Source: Bin5 sp034422415
Lineage (GTDB): Bacteria > Chloroflexota > Anaerolineae > Caldilineales > Caldilineaceae
DNA length: 64,000 nt
Direction of reading: 5' to 3'
NCBI GenBank assembly: GCA_965202955.1
Contig: OZ241871.1
Span: forward strand, 930,001 to 994,000
Shown here: positions 22,187-30,900 of the stretch, piece after piece
Layout of the letters: each line of letters opens with the position of its first letter
Position numbering within the stretch: the stretch's first letter is position 1
The notes under the pieces: model-generated
Told to the model about the DNA's origin: nothing
What the model saw: the letters and a program-made list of their open reading frames with translations, nothing else
The model's database searches: none
Program-made: the position numbers and the translations under genes

Positions 22187-23074
22187 TCAGCCCACCTGCA
22201 GGCCGCTCAGATTCTCAAGCGCCTTGACGAGCGCGTGGTTGCCTTCCTCGCCCAACCCGGCCTGCTGCAGCGTGCGATAGAGGCTGAAGACCTGGCCTGA
22301 GAGCAGGACCGGAACGCCCAGGGCGTCGGCCTCCTGCATGATCAGACGCACGTCCTTCTGTTGCAGGTTGATGGTGAAGCCGGGCCGCCAGTCGCGTTCG
22401 ATGATCTGGGGTCCGCGGTTGGCGAGCATCCAGCTACCGGCCGCGCCGCCGCTGACGGCGTTGAGGCACCTTTCCAGATCGACGCCGCCGGCCTGGGCAA
22501 AGATCAGCGCCTCGCACATCGCCAGGCAGTTGCCGACGACCAGTATCTGGTTGACCAGCTTGACGGTCTGGCCCGCGCCCTGTTTGCCAACATGCGTTAT
22601 CGTATTGCCCATCGCCTCGAACAGGCCCCTGGCCCGTTCGACCTGGTCCTCGTCGCCGCCGATCATAATGCTGAGCGTGCCGTTGACCGCGCCTTCGCTG
22701 CCGCCGCTGACGGGCGCGTCGAGCATCTTGACGCCCTTCTCGTTCAGCTGCGCGGCGATATCGATGGTGGCCTGCGGGCTGATCGTGCTGCAATCGATCA
22801 CCAGCGCGCCCGCCTGAACGCCGGAAAGGATGCCGCCCTCGCCCAGAACTACCTCCTCGACATCGGGCGTATCGCTGACGCAGACGACGATAATGTCGCA
22901 GTTGGCAGCCACGTCGGCCGGGCTGGCGCCTGCCGACGCGCCGGCTTCGATCAGCGGATCCATCCGGCTTGATGTGCGGTTCCAGACCCGCACGCCATAT
23001 CCCGCTTTCAATAGGTTCCGGGCCATGCCCTGCCCCATAATGCCAAGCCCGACAAAGCCTACGCGCTCATTCAT
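22187..23074 (-). CDS. NAD(P)-dependent beta-hydroxyacid dehydrogenase (GarR/HIBADH family)
   Basis: 295 aa. Rossmann motif GFVGLGIMGQGMA at the N-terminus. Substrate motif DAPVSGGSEGAVNGTLSIM (about 120-138). Catalytic Lys in GQTVKLVNQ (about 171). C-terminal all-helical dimerisation domain with LQQKDVRLIM. The family reduces tartronate semialdehyde or oxidises 3-hydroxyisobutyrate and similar acids. In this sugar-acid-rich neighbourhood a glyoxylate or tartronate-semialdehyde reductase role is plausible, but the substrate is not determined. It is monocistronic as far as can be seen; the clpC terminator at 23166 lies upstream. Confidence 0.9.
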   Translation of the reverse strand: MNERVGFVGLGIMGQGMARNLLKAGYGVRVWNRTSSRMDPLIEAGASAGASPADVAANCDIIVVCVSDTPDVEEVVLGEGGILSGVQAGALVIDCSTISPQATIDIAAQLNEKGVKMLDAPVSGGSEGAVNGTLSIMIGGDEDQVERARGLFEAMGNTITHVGKQGAGQTVKLVNQILVVGNCLAMCEALIFAQAGGVDLERCLNAVSGGAAGSWMLANRGPQIIERDWRPGFTINLQQKDVRLIMQEADALGVPVLLSGQVFSLYRTLQQAGLGEEGNHALVKALENLSGLQVG

Positions 23075-23165
23075 CCTGTTCTTCCTCCTGTTGTAATCGG
23101 CGCGAGGAGACCGCTCGCAGGTTCATAATAGTACGACTCTCCTTGAAAATCACAAAACGGGAAGC

Positions 23166-23197
23166 AAAAGGACCCCATCTGCGGGGTCCTTTGCCTT
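23166..23197 (-). terminator. Terminator of clpC
   Basis: Arms AAAGGACCCC (23167-23176) and GGGGTCCTTT (23183-23192) with a 6-nt loop. On the minus strand it is followed by TGCTTCCCGTTTT. It begins about 35 bases past the clpC stop. Confidence 0.75.
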
Positions 23198-23230
23198 CTG
23201 AACCTAGTTCCGTTCTCTCCGGAGCGCTCT

Positions 23231-25837
23231 CTACTGCAACAAGGCTTCCAGCGCCTCGGTGGTCTCGCTGTCTTCCGGCTCCTCCACCTCCTCGTGGGCG
23301 ATCGCGGAGAACTCGAAGCGGCCCTGGGGGCCCTCCCCGTCCGCCTTGCCGTTGGCGGCGTCGAAGGGATTGCGCGTGCCCGAGCTCTGCTCGCTTACCA
23401 CGCCCTCCTTCGTCACCGCGGCGGGGTCGTCGGGAATGAAATCGACCTGGATCGTATCGCCGGGGACGAAGCGGCCCTCCAGGAGCGCCTCGCTGAGCGG
23501 GTCCTGCACCTCGCTCTGGATCACGCGCCGGAGCGGACGCGCGCCATAGTCCGGGTTGTAGCCGGCGTCGGCGATCGCGTAACGGGCCGCGGAGGTCAGC
23601 TCCAACTTCATCTCCTGCTCGGCCAGCTGCATACGCAGCGTGCGCAGCTCCAGCTCGACGATTTCGGTGATCTCCTCCTTCGTCAGGCTGCGGAAGACCA
23701 TGATTCCGTCGAGGCGGTTGATGAACTCTGGGCGGAATGTCTTCTTGAGGGCGTCCATGACGCGCGCCTTCATCTGCTCGTACTCGGCCTCCATGCGGGT
23801 CTGCTCATCGGCGGTGATGGCGAAGCCGATGCCCTTCGAGCCCTGAATGAGCTTGGCGCCGACATTGCTGGTCATGATCAGGAGCGCGTTGCGAAAATCC
23901 ACGCGCCGGCCCTTGGCGTCGGCCAGCGAGCCGTCCTCCATAATCTGGAGGAGCATGTTGAAGGCTTCGGGGTGGGCTTTTTCGATCTCGTCCAGCAGGA
24001 CGACCGAATAGGGACGGCGGCGCACAGCTTCGGTGAGCTGCCCTCCCTCTTCGTAGCCGACGTAACCGGGGGGCGCGCCGACCAGGCGGCTGACGTTGTG
24101 CCGCTCCATGAACTCGCTCATATCCAGCTTGATCAGCGCCTCTTCGCTGCCGAAGAGGAACTCGGCAAGGACCTTGGTCAACTCCGATTTGCCGATGCCG
24201 GTCGGGCCGAGGAAGATGAAGCTGCCGATGGGGCGCTTGGGGTCCTTCAGTCCGGCGCGCGCGCGCCTTACCGCCTTGCTGATCGCCCTAATCGGTTCAT
24301 CCTGGCCGACGATCCGCTTGTGCAGCTCCTCTTCCATCCCCAGCAGCCGCTCCCGCTCTTCGCCGCCCATGCGGTAGACGGGGACACCGGTCCACATCGA
24401 GACGACTTCGGCGATATCTTCGGCGGTGACGATGGGCTGGTTGGCAACCTGACGCCAGCCTTCGCGCAGCTTCTCGAGCTTAGACTGCAGCTCGACTTCA
24501 CGGTAGCGCAGGTCGATGGCATCATCGAAGCGCTGCGTTTCGAGCGCCTCCTCCTTTTCCTTCTGCAAGCGCTTGAGGTCGATGAAGGTTTCGCGCAGGC
24601 TGACGGCGTGCGGCGCCTTGTACATACGTACGCGGCTGCCGGCCTCGTCGATCAGGTCGATGGCCTTATCCGGCATGAAACGGTCGGGCACGTAACGCGC
24701 GGCCAGATGGGCGGCGGCGTTGAGCGAGTCATCGGAGATGATGAGCTTGTGGTGCTCCTCATAGCGGCTCTTTATGCCTTTCAGAATCTCGATCGTCTCT
24801 TCAATCCCCGGCTCTTCGACCAGGATTGGCTGGAAGCGCCGCTCCAAGGCGGCATCGTTCTCGATATGTTTGCGATACTCGTCGAGCGTGGTGGCGCCGA
24901 TCACCTGCAGCTCGCCGCGGCTGAGCGCCGGTTTGAGGATATTGGCGGCGTCAACGCTGCTGCCGGCCGCGCCCGCGCCGACGAGCATGTGCACCTCGTC
25001 GATAAAGAGAATCGCTCCGCTGCTGATTATCTCCTCTATCACCTTCTTGAGCCGCTCCTCGAACTGACCGCGGTACATGGTTCCGGCCACGAGGCTGCCG
25101 ACATCCAGCATGAGGATACGCTTGTTCAGCAGGGGCTCCGGCACGTCACCGTCGACGACGCGCTGCGCCAGCCCCTCCACGATCGCGGTCTTGCCGACGC
25201 CCGGTTCCCCAATGAGCGCGGGATTGTTCTTGGTGCGGCGGCTGAGGATCTGAATGACACGCTCGATCTCCATCTGCCGCCCGATGACCGGGTCGAGGCG
25301 CGCCTCCTCGGCCGACGCGGTCAGGTCCAGGCCCAACTGGTCGACCAGCGGCGTCTTGGACTCTTTCTTCTGTTTCTCTTTGGATTGGGCGCTGCTTTGC
25401 AGCAGATCGCGGGCGGTCTGGGTTCGGACACGGTCGAGGTTGATGCCGAGGCTGCGCAGCACGTTGACGGCAACGCCGTCGCCGTCGCGCACGAGGCCCA
25501 GCAGCAGATGCTCGGTGCCGATATAGTGGTTGCCCATCATGCGGGCCTCTTCGACCGCCAGCTCGATGACACGTTTCGTGCGCGGCGCGAGCGTCGGCTT
25601 CCCAAACGGCGGTCGCTCGCCGCGGCCGGCGGTGCGCTCGACGGCGCGCACGACCTGGCCCGGCTCGACGCCCAACTCCTTGAGCACCTTGACGGCGACG
25701 CTGTTTTCCTCCTGCACGAGGCCCAGCAGCAGATGCTCGGTACCGATATGGGTGTGATTCAGTCGCAGCGCCTGTTCCTGAGCAAGGGTAAGTACTCGCC
25801 GCGCACGTTTCGTGAAGCGTTCGAGTTTGTCAGACAT
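23231..25837 (-). CDS. clpC: ClpC-type AAA+ unfoldase (Clp protease ATP-binding subunit)
   Basis: 868 aa, slightly longer than typical ClpC. Two Clp_N repeats (each with IGTEHLLLGLV, about residues 30-45 and 105-120). First AAA+ module with Walker A GEPGVGKTAIVEG. Middle coil with a UVR-like stretch (LKRLQKEKEEALETQRFDDA). Second AAA+ module with Walker A GPTGIGKSELTK and sensor SNVGAKL. ClpB-like C-terminal domain (DYGARPLRRVIQ), then an acidic tail of about 55 residues unlike most ClpC proteins. It unfolds substrates for ClpP. The N-terminal repeats and single UVR middle domain identify ClpC rather than ClpB. clpP is not in the window. Confidence 0.96.
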   Translation of the reverse strand: MSDKLERFTKRARRVLTLAQEQALRLNHTHIGTEHLLLGLVQEENSVAVKVLKELGVEPGQVVRAVERTAGRGERPPFGKPTLAPRTKRVIELAVEEARMMGNHYIGTEHLLLGLVRDGDGVAVNVLRSLGINLDRVRTQTARDLLQSSAQSKEKQKKESKTPLVDQLGLDLTASAEEARLDPVIGRQMEIERVIQILSRRTKNNPALIGEPGVGKTAIVEGLAQRVVDGDVPEPLLNKRILMLDVGSLVAGTMYRGQFEERLKKVIEEIISSGAILFIDEVHMLVGAGAAGSSVDAANILKPALSRGELQVIGATTLDEYRKHIENDAALERRFQPILVEEPGIEETIEILKGIKSRYEEHHKLIISDDSLNAAAHLAARYVPDRFMPDKAIDLIDEAGSRVRMYKAPHAVSLRETFIDLKRLQKEKEEALETQRFDDAIDLRYREVELQSKLEKLREGWRQVANQPIVTAEDIAEVVSMWTGVPVYRMGGEERERLLGMEEELHKRIVGQDEPIRAISKAVRRARAGLKDPKRPIGSFIFLGPTGIGKSELTKVLAEFLFGSEEALIKLDMSEFMERHNVSRLVGAPPGYVGYEEGGQLTEAVRRRPYSVVLLDEIEKAHPEAFNMLLQIMEDGSLADAKGRRVDFRNALLIMTSNVGAKLIQGSKGIGFAITADEQTRMEAEYEQMKARVMDALKKTFRPEFINRLDGIMVFRSLTKEEITEIVELELRTLRMQLAEQEMKLELTSAARYAIADAGYNPDYGARPLRRVIQSEVQDPLSEALLEGRFVPGDTIQVDFIPDDPAAVTKEGVVSEQSSGTRNPFDAANGKADGEGPQGRFEFSAIAHEEVEEPEDSETTEALEALLQ

Positions 25838-25918
25838 GGGTTTGTTCCTTCAATCGTCGCTTAGTCCTGCGCCATCGACCATATTGTAACGATGGCCGGC
25901 CCGATCTGTCAATTTAGC

Positions 25919-25956
25919 AAAAAAGAGGCGCCGGTCCAAATACCCGGCGCCTCTTT
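25919..25956 (-). terminator. Terminator of the S1-domain protein gene
   Basis: Perfect 13-bp arms AAAGAGGCGCCGG (25922-25934) and CCGGCGCCTCTTT (25944-25956). On the minus strand it ends in TTTTTT. Confidence 0.9.
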
Positions 25957-26046
25957 CCAACTAGGTCAGTTCGGCTGGCTGCAGGGCCGCCATCAGCGGT
26001 CGTTCACCCCGCGTCGGCGACCGACGAAAAACAGCGATTGGATAGA

Positions 26047-27408
26047 TCAGATGACCGCTTCAACGTATTCGGGACCTTGCGGCTGCTGTCCCCGTGTGTC
26101 TTCGGCTTCGGACCCGGTTGCGTTTTCAACTTCGGCCTGGACGGCCTCGGCTGCGGCGGTCGGCGCGCCGCTCCCGCTACGGTTTGCTTCGTTGTCTTCG
26201 AGGGGAACCGGCTCCCAATCAAACTCGGCCGACTCCTCTTCGGGCGCCACCTGCTTCAAGCTGAGGCCCATGCGGCGCTTTTCGGTATCGATGCGGATAA
26301 TGCGCAGCTCGAGCTCCTGCTTTTCGGCGACAACATCGCTCGGATGGTTGATACGGCGCTCGGACAGCTCGCTAATGTGAATCAACCCCTCGATGGTGTC
26401 CTCTTCCAGACGGGCAAAGGCGCCGAAGTGAACGAGCTTGGTAACGATGCCGCGCACAACCTGCCCGACCTCGTAGCGGTCGGGCACAGTCTCCCACGGC
26501 TCCGGCAGCAGGCGGCGCAGACTGAGACCGATGCGTTTACGCTCATGGTCCACATTCAGCACCTTCACCTTGAGTTTTTGACCGATTTTCACGACTTCGC
26601 TCGGATGGCTGATGCGGCCCCAACTCAGCTCGCTCAGATGGACCAGGCCGTCGGCGCCGCCGAGGTTGACGAATGCGCCAAAGTCGGCCAGGCTGCTGAC
26701 GACACCTTCGCATACGCTGTTCTCCTCGAGAGAGGCCAGCAGCTTTTCCTTCTGCTCGCGCCGCCATTCGCGGATGGCGACCCGCTCTGAAAGGATGAGC
26801 CGGTTGCGGCGCCGGTCAAGGTCGATCACCTTCATGCGCAGCTCGGTATCCATCAACTTCATCCAACGGTTGTCGGGCTCTCCCTCGGAGATCTGCATCG
26901 CCTGGCTCTCACTGCTCAACTGGCTGGCAGGGACAAAGCCGCGCACCTGCCCGATCTTGACGATCACACCGCCGCGGTTGAAACCGCTGACAGCGCCGAT
27001 GAATATGTCCTGGGATTCGAGCAGATCTTCGGCGTGTTGCCAATCGCTCTCGGCCCTGGCACGCGAAATGCTGAGAAGAAGATTCCCCTCCCGGTCTTCC
27101 CGCATCACATAGACCGGCACTTCGTCGCCGATGGTCATCTCCCTGAACTCATCTTCGAGGCGGTCGACCTCGCGCCCTGAGACGATCCCCTCAGACTTGT
27201 ATCCGATGTCGACCAGCAGTTCGCCGGCGCGTTTGTCGACAACGACGCCATGACGGATGTCGCCCATCCGCGGCTGGTTCACGTAGGAATCGTCAAATTC
27301 CTCAAGGAGCTGCGTCATCGGATGGTCGTCCAGATTCAGGACGGTTTCCTCGTCTGTCAGGAAATCTGCGCCCGGCCCCATCTCTGCCACTGCTTGCTGA
27401 GTTGACAT
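26047..27408 (-). CDS. S1 RNA-binding domain protein (ribosomal protein S1-like)
   Basis: 453 aa from the ATG at 27408; the frame is open further upstream, but that part lacks S1 character and is Arg/Cys-rich. It has four S1 domains: about 48-118 (GDIRHGVVVDKRAGELLVDI), 130-200, 213-285 (EGVVSSLADFGAFVNLGG, DGLVHLSELSW) and 292-372 (RGIVTKLVHFGAFARLEE, GLIHISELSERRI). An acidic, low-complexity C-terminus follows. Four-domain S1 proteins of this kind occur in Chloroflexota and other phyla and bind mRNA during translation initiation. A Shine-Dalgarno (GGAGGG) lies 12 bases upstream, rather far. It has its own strong terminator. Confidence 0.88.
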   Translation of the reverse strand: MSTQQAVAEMGPGADFLTDEETVLNLDDHPMTQLLEEFDDSYVNQPRMGDIRHGVVVDKRAGELLVDIGYKSEGIVSGREVDRLEDEFREMTIGDEVPVYVMREDREGNLLLSISRARAESDWQHAEDLLESQDIFIGAVSGFNRGGVIVKIGQVRGFVPASQLSSESQAMQISEGEPDNRWMKLMDTELRMKVIDLDRRRNRLILSERVAIREWRREQKEKLLASLEENSVCEGVVSSLADFGAFVNLGGADGLVHLSELSWGRISHPSEVVKIGQKLKVKVLNVDHERKRIGLSLRRLLPEPWETVPDRYEVGQVVRGIVTKLVHFGAFARLEEDTIEGLIHISELSERRINHPSDVVAEKQELELRIIRIDTEKRRMGLSLKQVAPEEESAEFDWEPVPLEDNEANRSGSGAPTAAAEAVQAEVENATGSEAEDTRGQQPQGPEYVEAVI

Positions 27409-27658
27409 AACTGTCTTACACCCTCCAATACAATAAAGGTTACGCACGGCACGAAAAGCGCTGATGATGGCATTGCGAAAAGAGTCGCAACGACAGTTCC
27501 AAAGTTCCACCGCCCTCCATCCTGCAACAAACGCGCCGATTCCGCACTCGCAACTGGGCAGGGCCGTGCCTGCACCAGGCGCACGCGTATAGGGGGATCG
27601 AAGACTGACTTTGTCTTCTTTGTGGAAAGGCAGCTCGAATCGCCGGCGAGAATCTCTC

Positions 27659-28039
27659 TCAGGCGCGCAGCGCGATCGCCTCGATCTCAATCAGCGCGCC
27701 GAGCGGCAGCGCGGCAACCTGCACCGTACTTCGTGCAGGCGGATCGTCCTGAAACGCTGCCGCGTAGATCTCGTTTACAGTGGAGAATTCCGCTATATCG
27801 GTCAGGAATATCGTCGTCTTTACGATTTGACCCATTCCTGAACCGGCTGCCTCCAGCACAGCAGCAAGGTTCTGCAAGACCTGCTGGGTCTGTTCGACGA
27901 TACCCGGCCGTAGCTGGCCGGTAAGAGGATGGATCCCAATTTGACCGGAGGTGAAGATCAGTTGCTCAGTTGCAACGGCCTGGGAATAGGGGCCGACTGC
28001 AGCGGGGGCTCTCTCCGTAAGAACTGTTGTCTTAGTCAT
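27659..28039 (-). CDS. ridA: RidA family enamine/imine deaminase
   Basis: 126 aa, the normal length. It shows APAAVGPYSQAV, FTSGQIGIHP, the Arg-containing PARSTVQVAALPLGALIEIE (the Arg binds the carboxylate of 2-aminoacrylate-type intermediates) and EIEAIA. RidA hydrolyses reactive enamines released by PLP enzymes, preventing damage to other PLP enzymes. Fittingly, the next gene upstream on the same strand encodes a trans-sulfuration PLP enzyme (28276-29514), which produces such intermediates. Confidence 0.94.
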   Translation of the reverse strand: MTKTTVLTERAPAAVGPYSQAVATEQLIFTSGQIGIHPLTGQLRPGIVEQTQQVLQNLAAVLEAAGSGMGQIVKTTIFLTDIAEFSTVNEIYAAAFQDDPPARSTVQVAALPLGALIEIEAIALRA

Positions 28040-28275
28040 GCAGAACGATCAACAGAGATAGAGATCACTGCCTGCGATGGTGCGTCTTCGAGAAGGGCAG
28101 AACCCAGATCGGAAACAGAGCCGCTCCGACGCACCGGAACTGCAGTGAAATCAGACGCGAAAACCGGAACCAATACCGGTTTCGGCACATTGTATGCGAC
28201 CCTACAGCATATGTCAAAATCCAATTGCGGCTGTGTTCGAACAGTGGCCGGCGATCCGATCCAGTGCCGCGCATG

Positions 28276-29514
28276 TCAACCCCCGAGCGCGGCACAGATG
28301 TCATCGACAATGTCCTGCGGCTCCTCAACGCCGACGGCCAGGCGCACCAGTCCATCCGAAATGCCGATAGCGGCCCGCTGCGCCGGCGACAGGGCGCGAT
28401 GGGAGGCATGGCTTGGATAGAGCGCCAGCGAATAGAGGTCGCCGACGGTCGTTGCCGGCTGGACCATCTGCAGCGTTTCGAGGAAGCGAAAGACATCGGC
28501 GCGACCGGCGTCCTTCAACTCAAGCGCGACGACAGCGCCAAATCCACGGCCACCGAAGATCCGGCTGGCAACCTCGTGCTGCGGATGTTCGGGCAGACCG
28601 GGGTAGCGCACGCGGGCAAGCGCCGGATGAAGAGTGAGCCGGTCGGCGACGATAGCGGCGTTGCGGCACTGACGCTCAACCCGCAGCGGCATCGTCTTGA
28701 TGCCGCGGTGGAGCAGCCAGGCCGTGTGTGGACCGAGATTGGCGCCTGTCTTCTTCTGGTGTTCCCAAAAGGCGGGACGCATCTCGCCGCGCGCGGCAAC
28801 GACACCCCCCAGCGCATCGCCGTGGCCGCCAATATATTTGGTGGCGCTGTGGATCACAACATCGGCGCCGTGCGCAAGGGGACGAAAGAGAACCGGCGTG
28901 GCAAAGGTGTTGTCGACCAGCAGGAGCGTGCCCCGGGCATGGCACAACTCGGCCAAACGGGGGAGATCGACCACTTTGAGGAGCGGATTGGAGATCGTCT
29001 CGACAATCAGCAGGAGCGGCCGTTCCTCGACCAGCGTCCGCTCAACCGCGTCGAGGTCAGTGGCATCGACGAAGACGCCTCTTACGCCGTATTGCGGCCA
29101 GAGCTGGTCGACCAGAGAGTAGGTGGCGCCGTAGCAGTCCTGCGCGGCGGCAACGGTTGCGCCGGCCCCTACGCCGCAGGCGGCCGCGGCCAGGTTTAGC
29201 GCAGCCATGCCGCTAGCCGTAGCCAGGGCAAAATGTTCACCGGCCCGTTGCGGCATATCATGGCATTCCAACTCCACGATCGCCCTTTCGAAGGCCGCCA
29301 CGGTGGGATTTCCGTAGCGCCCATAGACGTAGAGCTCCGGGTCGCCGCCCAGCGCGCGGTCAAGATGGTCGCTGTCGGCGTAGGCATAGCCGATGCTGGG
29401 CTCGATGCCGCCGACGACAGGCGCCGCGGCGACGCGCCCGTCGCGCGGGGCGTAGCGACGGGCTTCCCCCCCGTGGACGGCCTTGCTATCGATTGAGCTG
29501 GGGACAAAAGGCAT
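28276..29514 (-). CDS. Cystathionine gamma-synthase/lyase-family PLP enzyme
   Basis: 412 aa from the ATG at 29514; a TTG nine codons upstream is less likely. Fold-type I trans-sulfuration family: YGRYGNPTVAAFE (about 64-76), ATASGMAALN, the PLP-phosphate region, Asp in LLLVDNTFATP, and the Schiff-base Lys in SATKYIGGHGD. The C-terminal domain carries ISDGLVRLAVGVEEPQDI. Members make cystathionine, or cleave it or methionine; the exact reaction cannot be fixed from sequence. It starts about 30 bp after the mreB stop and is followed by ridA. Confidence 0.9.
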   Translation of the reverse strand: MPFVPSSIDSKAVHGGEARRYAPRDGRVAAAPVVGGIEPSIGYAYADSDHLDRALGGDPELYVYGRYGNPTVAAFERAIVELECHDMPQRAGEHFALATASGMAALNLAAAACGVGAGATVAAAQDCYGATYSLVDQLWPQYGVRGVFVDATDLDAVERTLVEERPLLLIVETISNPLLKVVDLPRLAELCHARGTLLLVDNTFATPVLFRPLAHGADVVIHSATKYIGGHGDALGGVVAARGEMRPAFWEHQKKTGANLGPHTAWLLHRGIKTMPLRVERQCRNAAIVADRLTLHPALARVRYPGLPEHPQHEVASRIFGGRGFGAVVALELKDAGRADVFRFLETLQMVQPATTVGDLYSLALYPSHASHRALSPAQRAAIGISDGLVRLAVGVEEPQDIVDDICAALGG

Positions 29515-29546
29515 GGTGGCGGGCCTGCTCAAGGAGCGCAACCGTG

Positions 29547-30557
29547 TCAGGAGTAGATCATCGGCAGGCTGCGCCGCATAATTTCGTAGTTTTCCAGCGC
29601 GCGGCCGGCGCCCAGCGCCACACAGGCCATCGGGTTTTCGGCAACATAGGCCGGCACGCCTGTCTCCTGCGTAAAGAGCGAGGCGATCAGGCGAAGCTGC
29701 GCGCCGCCGCCGGTGATCACCAGGCCGCGGTCGATGATATCGGCGGCGAGCTCGGGCGGGGCCTTTTCGAGCGTCGCACGCACGGTGCGGACCATGCTCT
29801 GCAGCGGCTCGATCATCGCCTCGTGCACTTCGCTGTTCGAGACCTCGATCGTTTTCGGCAGCCCGTTGATCTGATCGCGGCCGCGAACCTCGATACCGCG
29901 GTCCTCCTCGGTGGGCATGGCAGACCCGACCGTAATCTTGATCTCCTCAGCCGTCTGGTCCCCGATATGAAGGTTGTACTTCTTGCGGATGTAACTGGCG
30001 ATCGACTCATCCAGGCGGTTTCCGCCGACGCGCACACTGTCCCAGACGACAATATCGTACATCGAGACGATGGCGGCTTCGGTTGTGCCGCCGCCCATGT
30101 CAACCACCATATTGCCGGTCGGCGTTCCGATCGGAAGCCCCGCGCCGTACGCGGCCGCGAGCGGTTCGGGGATCAGATAGGCCGCGCCTGCGCCGGCCTG
30201 CATGGCGGCGTCGTGGACGGCGCGCTCCTCGACCGAGGTGACGCCGCGCGGCGTGCTGATCATTACCCTGGGCTTGAAGAGGGGATAGCGGCCGACGATG
30301 TCCCGGATGAATTTGCGCAGCATCGCCTCGGTTACGACAAAGTCGGCGATTACGCCGTCGCGCATCGGCCGAACAACCTCGATGCTCTCCGGTGTGCGGC
30401 CCAGCGTGTCGTAGGCTTCGTGCCCGATGAGCACCATCTTGTTGGCATGCGGCCGGATAGCCACGACAGAGGGCTCGTGCAGGACGATCCCCCGACCTTT
30501 CACATGCACGAGCACATTGACAGTGCCGAGGTCGATTCCGATCTGCTTCTCAAACAT
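29547..30557 (-). CDS. mreB: Rod-shape determining protein MreB
   Basis: 336 aa, normal length. Actin-like ATPase motifs: phosphate-1 IGIDLGTVNVLV, phosphate-2 VVDMGGGTTEAAI, adenosine motif VITGGGAQLRLIA. STPRGVTSVEERAV and EPLAAAYGAGLPIG are MreB hallmarks. It polymerises beneath the membrane and directs cell-wall synthesis. mreC, mreD and rodA are not adjacent, so this is a solitary mreB in the Opp/PLP neighbourhood. Confidence 0.96.
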   Translation of the reverse strand: MFEKQIGIDLGTVNVLVHVKGRGIVLHEPSVVAIRPHANKMVLIGHEAYDTLGRTPESIEVVRPMRDGVIADFVVTEAMLRKFIRDIVGRYPLFKPRVMISTPRGVTSVEERAVHDAAMQAGAGAAYLIPEPLAAAYGAGLPIGTPTGNMVVDMGGGTTEAAIVSMYDIVVWDSVRVGGNRLDESIASYIRKKYNLHIGDQTAEEIKITVGSAMPTEEDRGIEVRGRDQINGLPKTIEVSNSEVHEAMIEPLQSMVRTVRATLEKAPPELAADIIDRGLVITGGGAQLRLIASLFTQETGVPAYVAENPMACVALGAGRALENYEIMRRSLPMIYS

Positions 30558-30638
30558 AGATGGCCATTATACCTTCATTCCAACCGCCAGGACAAATCAC
30601 GGGCCGAAAATTCTAAAGAGGCTTCTGCGCAGGATCGA

Positions 30639-30836
30639 CTACCTCTTGCTGCGCTGCAGAAAGCCGAACGCCCCAAAGAGACCAACGATGAGTCCGGCGA
30701 GCGAGGAACTGTAGGAGAGAAAGCTGAGCAGAAAACCGGGTTCGATCAGGCCGATCACCATGCCGAAGGCGAGCAGAAAGCCGATAAGGAGGAGAAGAAA
30801 GCCGTAGATGATGAGGTGGACAGGTGAGGTGCGCAT
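30639..30836 (-). CDS. Small two-span membrane protein, conserved-looking
   Basis: 65 aa from the ATG at 30836. It is almost entirely hydrophobic: LIIYGFLLLLIGFLLAFGMV, then IGLIEPGFLLSFLSY and LAGLIVGLFGAFGFL, ending in basic QRSKR. This predicts two transmembrane helices with a short loop and a positive-inside C-terminus. No strong Shine-Dalgarno. It lies 64 bp after the OppF-type ATPase stop on the same strand, so it may be the last gene of the peptide-transporter operon. I recall similar hypothetical proteins in Chloroflexota but no function. Confidence 0.65.
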   Translation of the reverse strand: MRTSPVHLIIYGFLLLLIGFLLAFGMVIGLIEPGFLLSFLSYSSSLAGLIVGLFGAFGFLQRSKR

Positions 30837-30900
30837 AGGCTCATGGGTGACAACTGGCCGGCCGCCGGCAGTAGAGGGAAGGCCGCGCCTGACCTGCCGC

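Noticed and set aside
23294..25864. 856-codon open frame on the plus strand opposite clpC
   Set aside because: Antisense shadow of a strongly conserved AAA+ gene in GC-rich DNA; His/Asp/Gly/Leu-rich composition without domains or a ribosome-binding site.
27409..27690. N-terminal extension of the S1-domain protein
   Set aside because: 94 extra residues rich in Arg/Cys/Trp with no homology; MSTQQAVAEMG at 27408 is the better start.
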